From Acidimicrobiaceae bacterium (GTDB lineage Bacteria > Actinomycetota > Acidimicrobiia > Acidimicrobiales > Ilumatobacteraceae): DNA of 64,000 nt. Position 1 is the first letter of the stretch. Each line of letters begins with the position of its first letter. This document shows positions 1-8,083 of this stretch, one piece after another. The translations under genes and the position numbers were made by a program. The stretch is from positions 1-64,000 of the forward strand of contig CANFUE010000004.1 in NCBI GenBank assembly GCA_947450115.1, in the 5' to 3' direction. The notes beneath the pieces are model-generated. The model saw nothing but the letters and a program-made list of their open reading frames with translations, did not search any database and was not told the DNA's origin.

Positions 1-2
1 AA

Positions 3-1163
3 GGTTGGCCCGACACTTCTGCTTGCGCAGTTTTTGCCGACCGCATTGCCGAGCACACATCCATCATGGTGCAGCGTTTACAAAACGAAGGCGGCATGGT
101 TCCCTTTGGTCTCACCACGGCAAGTGAATTTGGTGGGGTTAATGTCACGCGCACTGTTTTGAACGGCGCAACACATAACCCGTGGCATCTGGGCCTCACC
201 CCTGGAGGTTCATCGGGTGGCAGTGCTGCTGCCGTTGCTGGCGGGTTATGCACCAGCGCAACAGCAGGCGATGGCGGCGGGTCTATTCGTATTCCCGCAG
301 GGTTCACTGGGCTCGTTGGTTTGAAAGCAACATATGGTCGCATTCCGCGTGCACCACAGCACTACATGGGAAACCTCACCACAACAACAGGGTGTGTTTC
401 ACGCAGCATTCGCGACACCGCTCGATGGTTCGACATTGCCAATGGCCACGATGCACGTGACCCATTCAGCTTGCCGCGCGATGCCGGGTGGGAAGATGCG
501 CTCGGCACGCTTTCACTGCGTGGACTACGCGTTGCAGTGGTTCCGAATTGGGGTGGCGCTGTTGTTTCACCTCACATGTGGGAAGTACTGAATGAGTGCG
601 CAGAGTGGCTCATTAGCTCTCAGGGTTTACGTCGCATCGATACTGTCAACACCGACTTGCCGAACATGGGCGCTGCTTGGTCGATTTCAGGAATGATTTC
701 TATTGCTGCTGAACTCGCTGAGTTCTGGCCCGAGTGCGCCGATGTTCTCACACCCGAAATTCGCATGGGCTTAGAGTTCACGAGCGGTCTCTATAGTGCA
801 GCAGCACGCGACAAAATTGAACAACGACGCATGAAATTAAATGAGCGTATGGCTGCCATTTTCTCTGAAGTCGATATTTTGCTCACTGCAAGTAATCCCG
901 ACATTGCCTTTGCAGCAGAAGGACCACTCCCCGATACTTTCGGCGGAGAAAAAGGCGGTGCAGTCAATAATGGCAAGCTCACTTTCCCGGCAAACCTGCA
1001 CGGCAACCCAGCACTGTCTGTTCCAGCAGGTCAAGTAGATGGTTTACCTGTTGGTCTACAAATTGTGGGCAAACATTTTCAAGAACAGATTCTTCTTGAG
1101 CTCGGTTTAGCAATTGAGCGAGCACGACCATGGCCACTAGTAGCTCCATCTGCAACGATATAA
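3..1163 (+). CDS. Amidase (amidase-signature family), 5' end cut by window
   Basis: Amidase-signature hydrolase that cleaves C-N amide bonds. The reading frame is open from base 3 (GWPDTSACA...), so the ATG at 66 in the ORF track is internal and the true start lies outside the window. The visible part holds the Gly/Ser-rich signature (TPGGSSGGSAAAVAGG) with the nucleophile and bridging serines, followed by GGGSIRIPAGFTGLVGLK, which is typical of the family. The catalytic Lys would be upstream of the window. The C-terminal part (LSVPAGQVDGLPVGLQIVGK) is also standard. It could be mistaken for GatA, but no gatB or gatC is adjacent; the neighbours are a CoA transferase and an acyl-CoA dehydrogenase, so a catabolic amidase is more likely. 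Substrate unknown. Confidence 0.88.
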   Translation, partial: GWPDTSACAVFADRIAEHTSIMVQRLQNEGGMVPFGLTTASEFGGVNVTRTVLNGATHNPWHLGLTPGGSSGGSAAAVAGGLCTSATAGDGGGSIRIPAGFTGLVGLKATYGRIPRAPQHYMGNLTTTTGCVSRSIRDTARWFDIANGHDARDPFSLPRDAGWEDALGTLSLRGLRVAVVPNWGGAVVSPHMWEVLNECAEWLISSQGLRRIDTVNTDLPNMGAAWSISGMISIAAELAEFWPECADVLTPEIRMGLEFTSGLYSAAARDKIEQRRMKLNERMAAIFSEVDILLTASNPDIAFAAEGPLPDTFGGEKGGAVNNGKLTFPANLHGNPALSVPAGQVDGLPVGLQIVGKHFQEQILLELGLAIERARPWPLVAPSATI

Positions 1164-1187
1164 AGAGTTTTACTTTTGGGGAGAGAA

Positions 1188-2375
1188 ATGACGACGAATA
1201 CAGGACCACTCGCAGGAATCAAAGTTGTCGACATGTCGGTAATGATTTCCGGACCACTCACCGCAATGATGCTTGCCGACTACGGTGCAGACGTCATCAA
1301 AGTGGAGTCTCCAGGTCTTGGCGACCTCATGCGATTTCTTGGCACCAGCAAAGGTGGTATGACCGGCCTGTTCTCACTCAACAACCGCGGCAAGCGCGCC
1401 ATTACGTTGAATGTGAAACAAGCTGAAGGTCTTGACGTTCTTAAAAAACTCATTGCCGATGCCGACGTATTCATTCAGAACTTCCGTCCTGGCGCAATGG
1501 ATCGTTTGGGTCTTGGTTATGACGACGTGAAGAAGTTCAACCCCAATCTCATCTACGTTTCCGTCAGCGGATACGGCCCTACCGGTCCAAATAGCCACCG
1601 TCGCGTGTACGACAATGTCATTCAAGCAGCAAGCGGTATGGCAGCAGTGCAAACCGACCCCGCAACCGGAGCGCCCGGCATGTTGCGCAACCTGGTGTGC
1701 GACAAGGTCACCTCGTACACCGCAATGCAAAGCATCACCTCTGCACTATTTGCCCGTGAGCGCGGCATTGCCAAGGGTCAACACCTCACCGTTGCCATGC
1801 TCGACTCTGCTGTTGCCTTCCTCTGGCCCGACGGCGGTATGGATGCGGCACTCCTCGACGACGACGTCACCCGAATGCCCACACTCGGCGCAAACTATTC
1901 AGTTACTACGTTGTCTGACGGATACTGCGCAGGGTCTGCAGTGAGCGACGCAGAATTCCGTGGCTGGTGCGCAGCGCTTGGTCATGAATCCATTGCCGAC
2001 GACCCGCGTTTTACTTCAGCAAAAAATCGCGGGCTCAATATAGACGCACTCGTCAGCACCATGGCGAAATATGCACTCGAGGCCAATCTCGACGATTTCC
2101 TTCGCGTTGCTGAGGAACACGATGTTCCTGCTTCACGCGTGAACTCCATTGCCGACTTGCCATCTGACCCACAGATTATGCACAACGAAGTGTTCGTAGA
2201 GCGTGCACACCACACTGCCGGCAATATGCGTGAAGTACGCCCAGCGGTTGTTTTCTCCGACACGAAGTTACGCGTGAGCCGCCCTGCTCCAATGGTGGGC
2301 GAACACAGCGATGAAATTGTGAGCGAACTTGGTCTCGATGCAGCGCACTTGCGCTCCATCGGCGCTATTTCGTAA
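1188..2375 (+). CDS. Family III CoA-transferase (CaiB/BaiF type)
   Basis: Transfers CoA between acyl-CoA and a free carboxylic acid. The N-terminus (LAGIKVVDMSVMISGPLTAMMLADYGADVIKVE) is the family III signature, NNRGKRAITLNVK follows, and the conserved aspartate expected to form the acyl anhydride is in MLDSAVAF, near residue 205. The ORF track begins at a TTG (1176), but a purine-rich GGGGAGAG lies just before the ATG at 1188, giving 395 aa, a normal family length. It follows the amidase by 24 bp, so the two may be co-transcribed for amide or acid degradation. Its 3' end overlaps the convergent acyl-CoA dehydrogenase by 11 bp. Substrate not predictable. Confidence 0.9.
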   Translation: MTTNTGPLAGIKVVDMSVMISGPLTAMMLADYGADVIKVESPGLGDLMRFLGTSKGGMTGLFSLNNRGKRAITLNVKQAEGLDVLKKLIADADVFIQNFRPGAMDRLGLGYDDVKKFNPNLIYVSVSGYGPTGPNSHRRVYDNVIQAASGMAAVQTDPATGAPGMLRNLVCDKVTSYTAMQSITSALFARERGIAKGQHLTVAMLDSAVAFLWPDGGMDAALLDDDVTRMPTLGANYSVTTLSDGYCAGSAVSDAEFRGWCAALGHESIADDPRFTSAKNRGLNIDALVSTMAKYALEANLDDFLRVAEEHDVPASRVNSIADLPSDPQIMHNEVFVERAHHTAGNMREVRPAVVFSDTKLRVSRPAPMVGEHSDEIVSELGLDAAHLRSIGAIS

Positions 2376-3522
2376 TTGACCGACCCACAATTTCTTTCAT
2401 AATTTCGGTGGTGCCACCGTAAATGGTTTGGATACGGCTGTCGGCCCATGCCCGCGCAATGGGGTATTCCATCATGTAGCCATAGCCACCGTGCAACTGC
2501 AAGCAACGGTCGACCACTTTGTTTTGTAGTTCTGTGGTCCAGAACTTCGCCGCTGCTGCTTGTTCTGCAGACAGTTTGCCTTCACAGTGCAGTTCTACGC
2601 ACCGGTCGACGTACACCCGAGCAATTTGCACTTCGGTTGCGAGTTCGGCAAGTAAAAACTTACTGTTTTGGAACTGTGAAATGGACTGACCAAAGGCTTT
2701 GCGTTCTTTGGTGTAGTCGAGGGTCCAATGCAATGCTGCATCGGCAACTGCAACAGCACCAACAGCAATACCGAGACGCTCTTGGGCAAGGTTGGTCATG
2801 AGATACACGAACCCGTTGCCCTCTTCGCCTAAGAGGTTTTCCGCCGGTACTTCAACATCGGAAAAGAAAAGCTCTGCAGTGTCTTGAGCGTGCATCCCCA
2901 ACTTGTCGAGGTTGCGACCGCGTTCGAAACCTTTCATTCCCCGTTCAACAAGCAGCAATGAAATACCACGATGACCTTTTTCTGGGTCGGTACGACACAC
3001 CACAATGACCACATCGCTATTGATGCCATTCGAGATAAATGTTTTGGCACCGTTCACAACAAAGGCACCACCTTTTTTCAGACCTGTTGTGCGAATGCCG
3101 GCCACGTCACTTCCCGTATTGGGTTCGGTAATTCCGAGTGCTCCAATCACTTCACCAGACACCATGCCTGGCAAAAATCGTGCACGCTGTTCTTCGTTGG
3201 CAAGACCCAAGAAGTATGGCAACACGATGTCGTTGTGCAATGTGATTCCGTTCGCACTACCAATAACACCTGTGGCACCAATTTCTTCGGCCATGATTGC
3301 CGCAAAGTGATAATCGTCAGTGTCGCCACCGCCGTATGCACCCGGCACATTGAGACCAAGGAAACCTTGCTTGCCAGCATTGAGCCACAACTCGCGAGGC
3401 GTGATGCCAGCCTTTTCCCACTCTTCATGACGTGGCACAACTTCCTTATCGAGCCATGAGCGAAACGTGGAACGAAATTGCTGGTGGACATCATCAAAAA
3501 TTGTGCGTGGGAATGCTTCCAT
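2365..3522 (-). CDS. Acyl-CoA dehydrogenase
   Basis: FAD-dependent alpha,beta-dehydrogenase of acyl-CoA thioesters. The 385 aa span the three ACAD domains. ALGITEPNTGSDVAGIRTT is the middle-domain signature. The C-terminal domain has the flavin-contacting LQLHGGYGYMMEYP stretch and ends in IYGGTTEIMKEIVGRS, where the Glu of GGTTE is the expected catalytic base. The last gene of the long minus-strand run. A TAGCGT box (3530-3535) lies 7 nt before the ATG and no Shine-Dalgarno is seen, so it may have its own leaderless promoter. Likely acts with the adjacent CoA transferase in acid catabolism (inference). Confidence 0.92.
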   Translation of the reverse strand: MEAFPRTIFDDVHQQFRSTFRSWLDKEVVPRHEEWEKAGITPRELWLNAGKQGFLGLNVPGAYGGGDTDDYHFAAIMAEEIGATGVIGSANGITLHNDIVLPYFLGLANEEQRARFLPGMVSGEVIGALGITEPNTGSDVAGIRTTGLKKGGAFVVNGAKTFISNGINSDVVIVVCRTDPEKGHRGISLLLVERGMKGFERGRNLDKLGMHAQDTAELFFSDVEVPAENLLGEEGNGFVYLMTNLAQERLGIAVGAVAVADAALHWTLDYTKERKAFGQSISQFQNSKFLLAELATEVQIARVYVDRCVELHCEGKLSAEQAAAAKFWTTELQNKVVDRCLQLHGGYGYMMEYPIARAWADSRIQTIYGGTTEIMKEIVGRSITK

Positions 3523-3575
3523 TCCGACAACGCTAGATGTTCAAGGCAGCCGAAGAAAAACTGTGGGCGAAGTTC

Positions 3576-4334
3576 CTAGCCAGCAAGAACAGCACGTGCA
3601 ACAAGATCAACACCAAAAGCAGTGAGAATTGCCAAATACAAGAGCCCTGTTGCCGCCATGACTGCTGAATAACTACGTTCTTTCAATGCTGCTTTTGTGA
3701 CCACTACAAGAACTGCTGTCGCAACGACGCAGGCAATCCAGAACCAGCCGAGAGTTCCGTTCCAGCCATCGTCAATGGAGCCATTAATCACGCTCACCAT
3801 TCCTGTTGGCAACAGCATCGAAAGCACTTCAAGAGGCAATGCCCAATACATTACGTCAACGAGGTCGTTGAGAAGTTTGCGTGGCATTCCTGGTTGCACT
3901 AAGTACCAGTGACCCAAGAGCATGGCATCGGTAATAGCACCCAAAAACATTGCGCCAATCACGACACGAAACGACGCCAACAATGAATCGCCAAGACCAC
4001 TTGCAACATCGAGTGCTCCAGCAACTACTCCGATACCACCAATGAGCGGCGCGAGAAGTAATCGGTGCGGCGGAGTCTTACGCAATGTGAGCAGTGCAAG
4101 TAGCGCTACTACTAGCGATGCACCTTCGCGTACTGGCACCACACCCAAGGTGAGCCCACAGGCAAATGCACCTGCAGCCATTGCCGCAAACACGCCATGT
4201 AAGAGCCATGTATAGCCTCGGCCAATTTCGCTATTGCGGGTCGTGAGCCAGCAAAAAAGCAGACCTCCACTCGCCCATTGCAGAAGTACTGTGGCCGCAT
4301 CAAGTCGCATCACGTCATGCAACCTAGGCGACAC
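3576..4334 (-). CDS. Hypothetical polytopic membrane protein
   Basis: No family recognised. The protein is strongly hydrophobic with about seven predicted membrane segments (for example LLHGVFAAMAAGAFACGLTLG, LASFRVVIGAMFLGAITDAML, WFWIACVVATAVLVVVT) separated by short loops. The ORF starts at a GTG; in-frame GTG 4313 and ATG 4310 are alternatives that would remove a short hydrophilic N-terminus. It lies 36 bp downstream of the amidohydrolase gene on the same strand, so it is probably the distal gene of that operon. A small transporter or membrane-bound redox protein is possible, but no motif supports a choice. Confidence 0.7.
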   Translation of the reverse strand: MSPRLHDVMRLDAATVLLQWASGGLLFCWLTTRNSEIGRGYTWLLHGVFAAMAAGAFACGLTLGVVPVREGASLVVALLALLTLRKTPPHRLLLAPLIGGIGVVAGALDVASGLGDSLLASFRVVIGAMFLGAITDAMLLGHWYLVQPGMPRKLLNDLVDVMYWALPLEVLSMLLPTGMVSVINGSIDDGWNGTLGWFWIACVVATAVLVVVTKAALKERSYSAVMAATGLLYLAILTAFGVDLVARAVLAG

Positions 4335-4370
4335 AGCGTCACCAAGAGTGAATTTGTGACTAAAAACTCC

Positions 4371-6083
4371 TTAGCGAGCAGTAACGGTGTCGGTATCGCG
4401 ACCCGAGCGCAACAAGGTTCCGGGGCGTGAAGTGAGGATTTCACCATTTCGCACGGCTTCAACGCCGTTAATAAGTACGTGGTTAATTCCTTCAGCTTCC
4501 CCATAGACGCGTCCGGCGCCAGCAGGCATGTCGAACTTTGTGTACACGGGGCCAGGACCAACGGTGAGCGGGTCGAGCACCACAACGTCGGCACAATAAC
4601 CCACTTCAATACGACCGCGGTTGCGCAAGCCATACAAACGTGCTGGCTGCTCGGTGAGGTGGTACACCGCTTCTTCGAGATCCATCAGTTTTTCATCACG
4701 AACCGCGCGCGCAATGAGCGTTGTCGAGAAAGCGAAACTGTCGATCATGTCGAGGTGAGCACCTGCATCACTTGCACCAACAATGGCACGCTCGTCGCGC
4801 CACACTTCAACACGGCGCTTCCATGTTGCCGTGTCTTGACCTTTATCTTGGTTGGCAATAACCGTGCGCAAATTGTCGTCGATGACGATGTCGACCAACA
4901 GATCCCATGGCTCAACTTTGAGTTCTTTTGCGATGTCACCAATAAGGCGGCCAGCATATTTCTGCCACTTGTCGGTGAAGGTCTCGAGCAAAATATATGC
5001 GCCCCAGTTACCAATTGAGCGAGTAGGACCCTGTGTGCTTTGTGCCAAGCGATTCATTTCTTCACGACCCTTCGGGTCGCGCATCATGGTGAGCTTCACA
5101 TCATCGGGAAGCGCCATCAGCTCGTCCCAGCCGTTCAAAATATCGAGAATAAAACCGCTCTTAAAGTTCAAACGAATGCGGAAGGTGTCGGGCAAGGTGA
5201 GTGCTATAACTTTGCCGCCACGTTCAGCAGCAATGTCGAACCCCTTCAACTGATGTTGAACAAGGTCCCAGTTCTGGGCATACACCTGCAACAAGTTCCA
5301 ATTCAACGGACGGTTTGCTGCAGCACTCATGTCGCCCATGAGTTCAAAGGTTTCTTGGGCAAATTCACCAACGGCAGGAATGAACTCGAGTGTGGTGCCA
5401 GGGAACTCTTCTACCACTGCGCACAACGCAATGAGTTCTTTGCGTGAACCGTGACGTGACGGAACAGGAACACCAGTGTGGTCGTTATGGCTTGGTGACC
5501 ATGTGGAAGAAAAGCCCATGCCGCCTGCGCGTAAACCATCGCGCAACAAGTTGCACATTGCTTCAATTTCTTCATCGGTTGCTTCGCGTTGGTTGGCAGC
5601 ATCGTGCATGACTACACGGCGCAATGCACTGTGACCAACAAGGAAGCCTGCGTTCGGCATAAGGGTGCCATCGAGCGCATCGAGATACTCCGCAGTGGTG
5701 GTCCAGTCCCACGGGAGGCCTTGCTGCAACGACTCGAGCGGCATGCCTTCAACACGAGCCAACATGCGCATGAGGTAATCGCCATCTTGTGGAGTGAGTG
5801 GCGCAATGGTGAAACCGCAGTTACCACCAATGACAGTGGTAACACCGTGTAATGGCGAGGGGCTCAGTGAAGTGTCCCAAAATGCTTGCGCGTCGTAGTG
5901 CGTGTGCAAGTCGATGAAACCAGGGGTCACTACTTTGCCAGTGGCATCGATGGTTTGATGCGCCGATTCGGTGATGGTGCCCACTTGAGTAATGCGCCCA
6001 TCGACAATTCCTACGTCGGCACGTCGGCGCACTGCGCCTGTACCGTCAATAACATCGCCACCGGTAATTAGAACGTCGAGCAT
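4371..6083 (-). CDS. D-aminoacylase / N-acyl-D-amino-acid deacylase family amidohydrolase
   Basis: Metal-dependent amidohydrolase of the D-aminoacylase branch (570 aa, a usual size). It starts with the composite beta-sandwich segment (DVLITGGDVIDGTGAVRRADVGI-like) and has the metal-binding HTHYD near residue 60, a GHSALR segment near residue 150 and the catalytic aspartate in GASDAGAHLDM near residue 430. The C-terminal half returns to the sandwich (GYCADVVVLDP). Members remove acyl groups from N-acyl-D-amino acids or hydrolyse related imides. It lies 27 bp downstream of an M24 peptidase, which suggests a peptide or amide scavenging unit. Specificity is inferred from family only. Confidence 0.88.
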   Translation of the reverse strand: MLDVLITGGDVIDGTGAVRRRADVGIVDGRITQVGTITESAHQTIDATGKVVTPGFIDLHTHYDAQAFWDTSLSPSPLHGVTTVIGGNCGFTIAPLTPQDGDYLMRMLARVEGMPLESLQQGLPWDWTTTAEYLDALDGTLMPNAGFLVGHSALRRVVMHDAANQREATDEEIEAMCNLLRDGLRAGGMGFSSTWSPSHNDHTGVPVPSRHGSRKELIALCAVVEEFPGTTLEFIPAVGEFAQETFELMGDMSAAANRPLNWNLLQVYAQNWDLVQHQLKGFDIAAERGGKVIALTLPDTFRIRLNFKSGFILDILNGWDELMALPDDVKLTMMRDPKGREEMNRLAQSTQGPTRSIGNWGAYILLETFTDKWQKYAGRLIGDIAKELKVEPWDLLVDIVIDDNLRTVIANQDKGQDTATWKRRVEVWRDERAIVGASDAGAHLDMIDSFAFSTTLIARAVRDEKLMDLEEAVYHLTEQPARLYGLRNRGRIEVGYCADVVVLDPLTVGPGPVYTKFDMPAGAGRVYGEAEGINHVLINGVEAVRNGEILTSRPGTLLRSGRDTDTVTAR

Positions 6084-6110
6084 GATTCCCCCATCTCTCA
6101 GGGTCTTAAT

Positions 6111-7235
6111 CTATGCGAGAACGACCAAATCATGCGAGACGAGGTTCATGGCCAGTGGGCCCTGGTCGGTTGCCACCACAATGTCTTCTAAACGCATGCC
6201 AAATCGACCCGGAATGTAGATGCCCGGCTCAATGCTAAATGCGTGCCCAGCAAGCAATGCTTCGGTATTGCCCGCCACGATGTATGGGTCTTCATGGGCT
6301 TCCATGCCAATTCCGTGGCCGGTGCGATGTACGAAATACTCACCGAAGCCAGCTTCAGTAATGACGCGCCGAGCAGCTTCATCGACCGATTCACAGGTTG
6401 CACCCACTTGGGCCGAAGCCACTGAAGCAGCTTGTGCTTCTTGCAACACTGCATATGCTTCCAAAATTTCTTGTGACGGCGTACCTAGATGCACACAACG
6501 CGTGATGTCGCTGCAGTAGTCGGCCATGGTTCCACCAAAATCGCACAACACAATTTCACCATGACGAATCACTCGTGCTCCTGGGTGATGATGTGGGCTT
6601 GCAGCATTCTCTCCCGATGCAACAATGGCGAAGTTCACTACATCGTGGCCCTCTTCTAAAAGTCGCGCAGAAATATCGGCCGACACTTGCGCTTCAGTGC
6701 GACCAATTAAGGGAATAAGACCCGCGTGCAACTGCGTAGCTACGCGGTCGGCAGCCGCACCCGCGCGTTGCAGTGCTTCAATTTCACTGAGCGTTTTTAC
6801 TTTGCGCAAAGGCCCCACAACATCAACAGCGCGCGAGTAGTGCGCAGATGGCGCAAAGGCAAGTAGTTCTACTAAAAAGCGCGCCCACATTTGGTCGCCG
6901 ACCGACACGGTGCGTGCACCCTTTGTGAGTTGTGCCACCAATGCCACTGGGTTGTCGGTTTCGTTCCATGCAGCCAGTGTGAAAACGGTGGGGTGCAATG
7001 CAACACGCGGTGCTTCCAAACGAGGGATAACCAAAGTGGCAAGACCCTCTTGCGGCACCACCAACATGGTGAGGCGTTCGAGTGGCATGGCGTGGTAACC
7101 CGTGAGATACGGCAGGTCGTGCCCAACAGACAACAGCAGCGCATCGATATTTTGCGCCTTCATCTCTTTTTGTACGCGAGCAACACGCTCTTCGTAAATA
7201 CGTGTTGGCAAAGTGTGAGATTCGCGAGAGTTCAT
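6111..7235 (-). CDS. M24-family aminopeptidase (Xaa-Pro peptidase type)
   Basis: Pita-bread metallopeptidase. Residues 1-140 form the creatinase-type N-terminal domain; the C-terminal catalytic domain has the five metal ligands: two Asp in DFGGTMADYCSDITR, His in HRTGHGIGMEAHEDP, Glu in SIEPGIY and Glu in RLEDIV. The 374 aa length and order fit YqhT/PepQ-like Xaa-Pro dipeptidases. The start ATG overlaps the stop of the upstream pirin gene (ATGA), so translation is probably coupled. Expected role: cytosolic cleavage of Xaa-Pro dipeptides. Confidence 0.9.
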   Translation of the reverse strand: MNSRESHTLPTRIYEERVARVQKEMKAQNIDALLLSVGHDLPYLTGYHAMPLERLTMLVVPQEGLATLVIPRLEAPRVALHPTVFTLAAWNETDNPVALVAQLTKGARTVSVGDQMWARFLVELLAFAPSAHYSRAVDVVGPLRKVKTLSEIEALQRAGAAADRVATQLHAGLIPLIGRTEAQVSADISARLLEEGHDVVNFAIVASGENAASPHHHPGARVIRHGEIVLCDFGGTMADYCSDITRCVHLGTPSQEILEAYAVLQEAQAASVASAQVGATCESVDEAARRVITEAGFGEYFVHRTGHGIGMEAHEDPYIVAGNTEALLAGHAFSIEPGIYIPGRFGMRLEDIVVATDQGPLAMNLVSHDLVVLA

Positions 7236-8083
7236 CGCACCAGTGTCCCGGCTTGGTATTCCTCAAAGGCTTGAACAATTTCTGCTTGCGTGTTCATGAC
7301 GAAAGGGCCGTAGCGAGCAACCGGCTCATTGAGTGGCTCACCACCGAGCAACAAAACACTGGCACCATTTTTGCTGCTCACGCGCACTTCACCTGCAGTG
7401 CGCTCCAACACCACCATTTGGCCATCAACAGCTGACTCACCGTTGACTTCTACTTCCCCACCAAACACATGCACCAATGCAGTGTGACCTTCTTCAGGGG
7501 CCCACACCACTTGGTCGCCTGCAGCAAGTTCGATATGCGCATAGGTCACTGGGCTTGTTGTGGCAACCTTGCCGCGCACACCTGCCACTTCGCCGGCAAC
7601 AACTTTCATCACACCACCATTGGCAAGAGTGTGCGCCACAATTTCTTCGGCGTCGAAACCTTGATAACGCGGAGCAATCATTTTCTTTGCTGCAGGAAGA
7701 TTCACCCACAGCTGAAAACCATGCATTTTGCCACCCAACTTCAACATTGATGCTGGTGGTAATTCGCTATGCACCACACCCGACCCCGCGGTCATCCATT
7801 GCACGCCACCTGGCGTGATGGTTCCGACCCCACCCGATGAGTCACGATGTTCCATGGCGCCATGCAACAGGTATGTGACTGTTTCAAAGCCGCGGTGCGG
7901 GTGCTCTGGGGCTCCTACTGCTTCACCTGGGCCGTATTCCACTGGTCCCATTTCATCGAGCAACAAAAACGGATCAATATGGTCGAGTGACGCGGTAGGA
8001 AATGGCCGACGAACAACAAAGCCACCGCCTTCCACTGTGCGATGTGCTTGAACTACTCCGGCAATTGCTCTCATGACACTCAC
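7232..8083 (-). CDS. Pirin family protein
   Basis: Bicupin Fe-binding protein of the pirin family (283 aa). The N-terminal cupin holds the metal ligands in HPHRGFETVTYLLHG and in GVVHSE (HxH ... HxE pattern). FDPFLLLDEM-like text (IDPFLLLDEMGPVEYGPGEA) precedes it. Pirins act as quercetin dioxygenases or redox-sensitive regulators, and some bind pyruvate dehydrogenase E1; that link is notable here because the gene is translationally coupled to the LipB-LipA gene upstream (ATGA overlap) in a PDH-related operon. A regulatory connection is inference only. Confidence 0.9.
   Translation of the reverse strand: MSVMRAIAGVVQAHRTVEGGGFVVRRPFPTASLDHIDPFLLLDEMGPVEYGPGEAVGAPEHPHRGFETVTYLLHGAMEHRDSSGGVGTITPGGVQWMTAGSGVVHSELPPASMLKLGGKMHGFQLWVNLPAAKKMIAPRYQGFDAEEIVAHTLANGGVMKVVAGEVAGVRGKVATTSPVTYAHIELAAGDQVVWAPEEGHTALVHVFGGEVEVNGESAVDGQMVVLERTAGEVRVSSKNGASVLLLGGEPLNEPVARYGPFVMNTQAEIVQAFEEYQAGTLVR

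Noticed and set aside
3-1163. GatA of the amidotransferase
   Set aside because: Shares the amidase signature, but no gatB or gatC is adjacent and the neighbours are catabolic.
1982-2506. 174-aa minus-strand ORF
   Set aside because: Runs through the end of the CoA transferase and the acyl-CoA dehydrogenase in a third frame; shadow.
4479-5018. 179-aa plus-strand ORF
   Set aside because: Antisense to the D-aminoacylase gene, whose motifs are all intact; no ribosome-binding site or family match.
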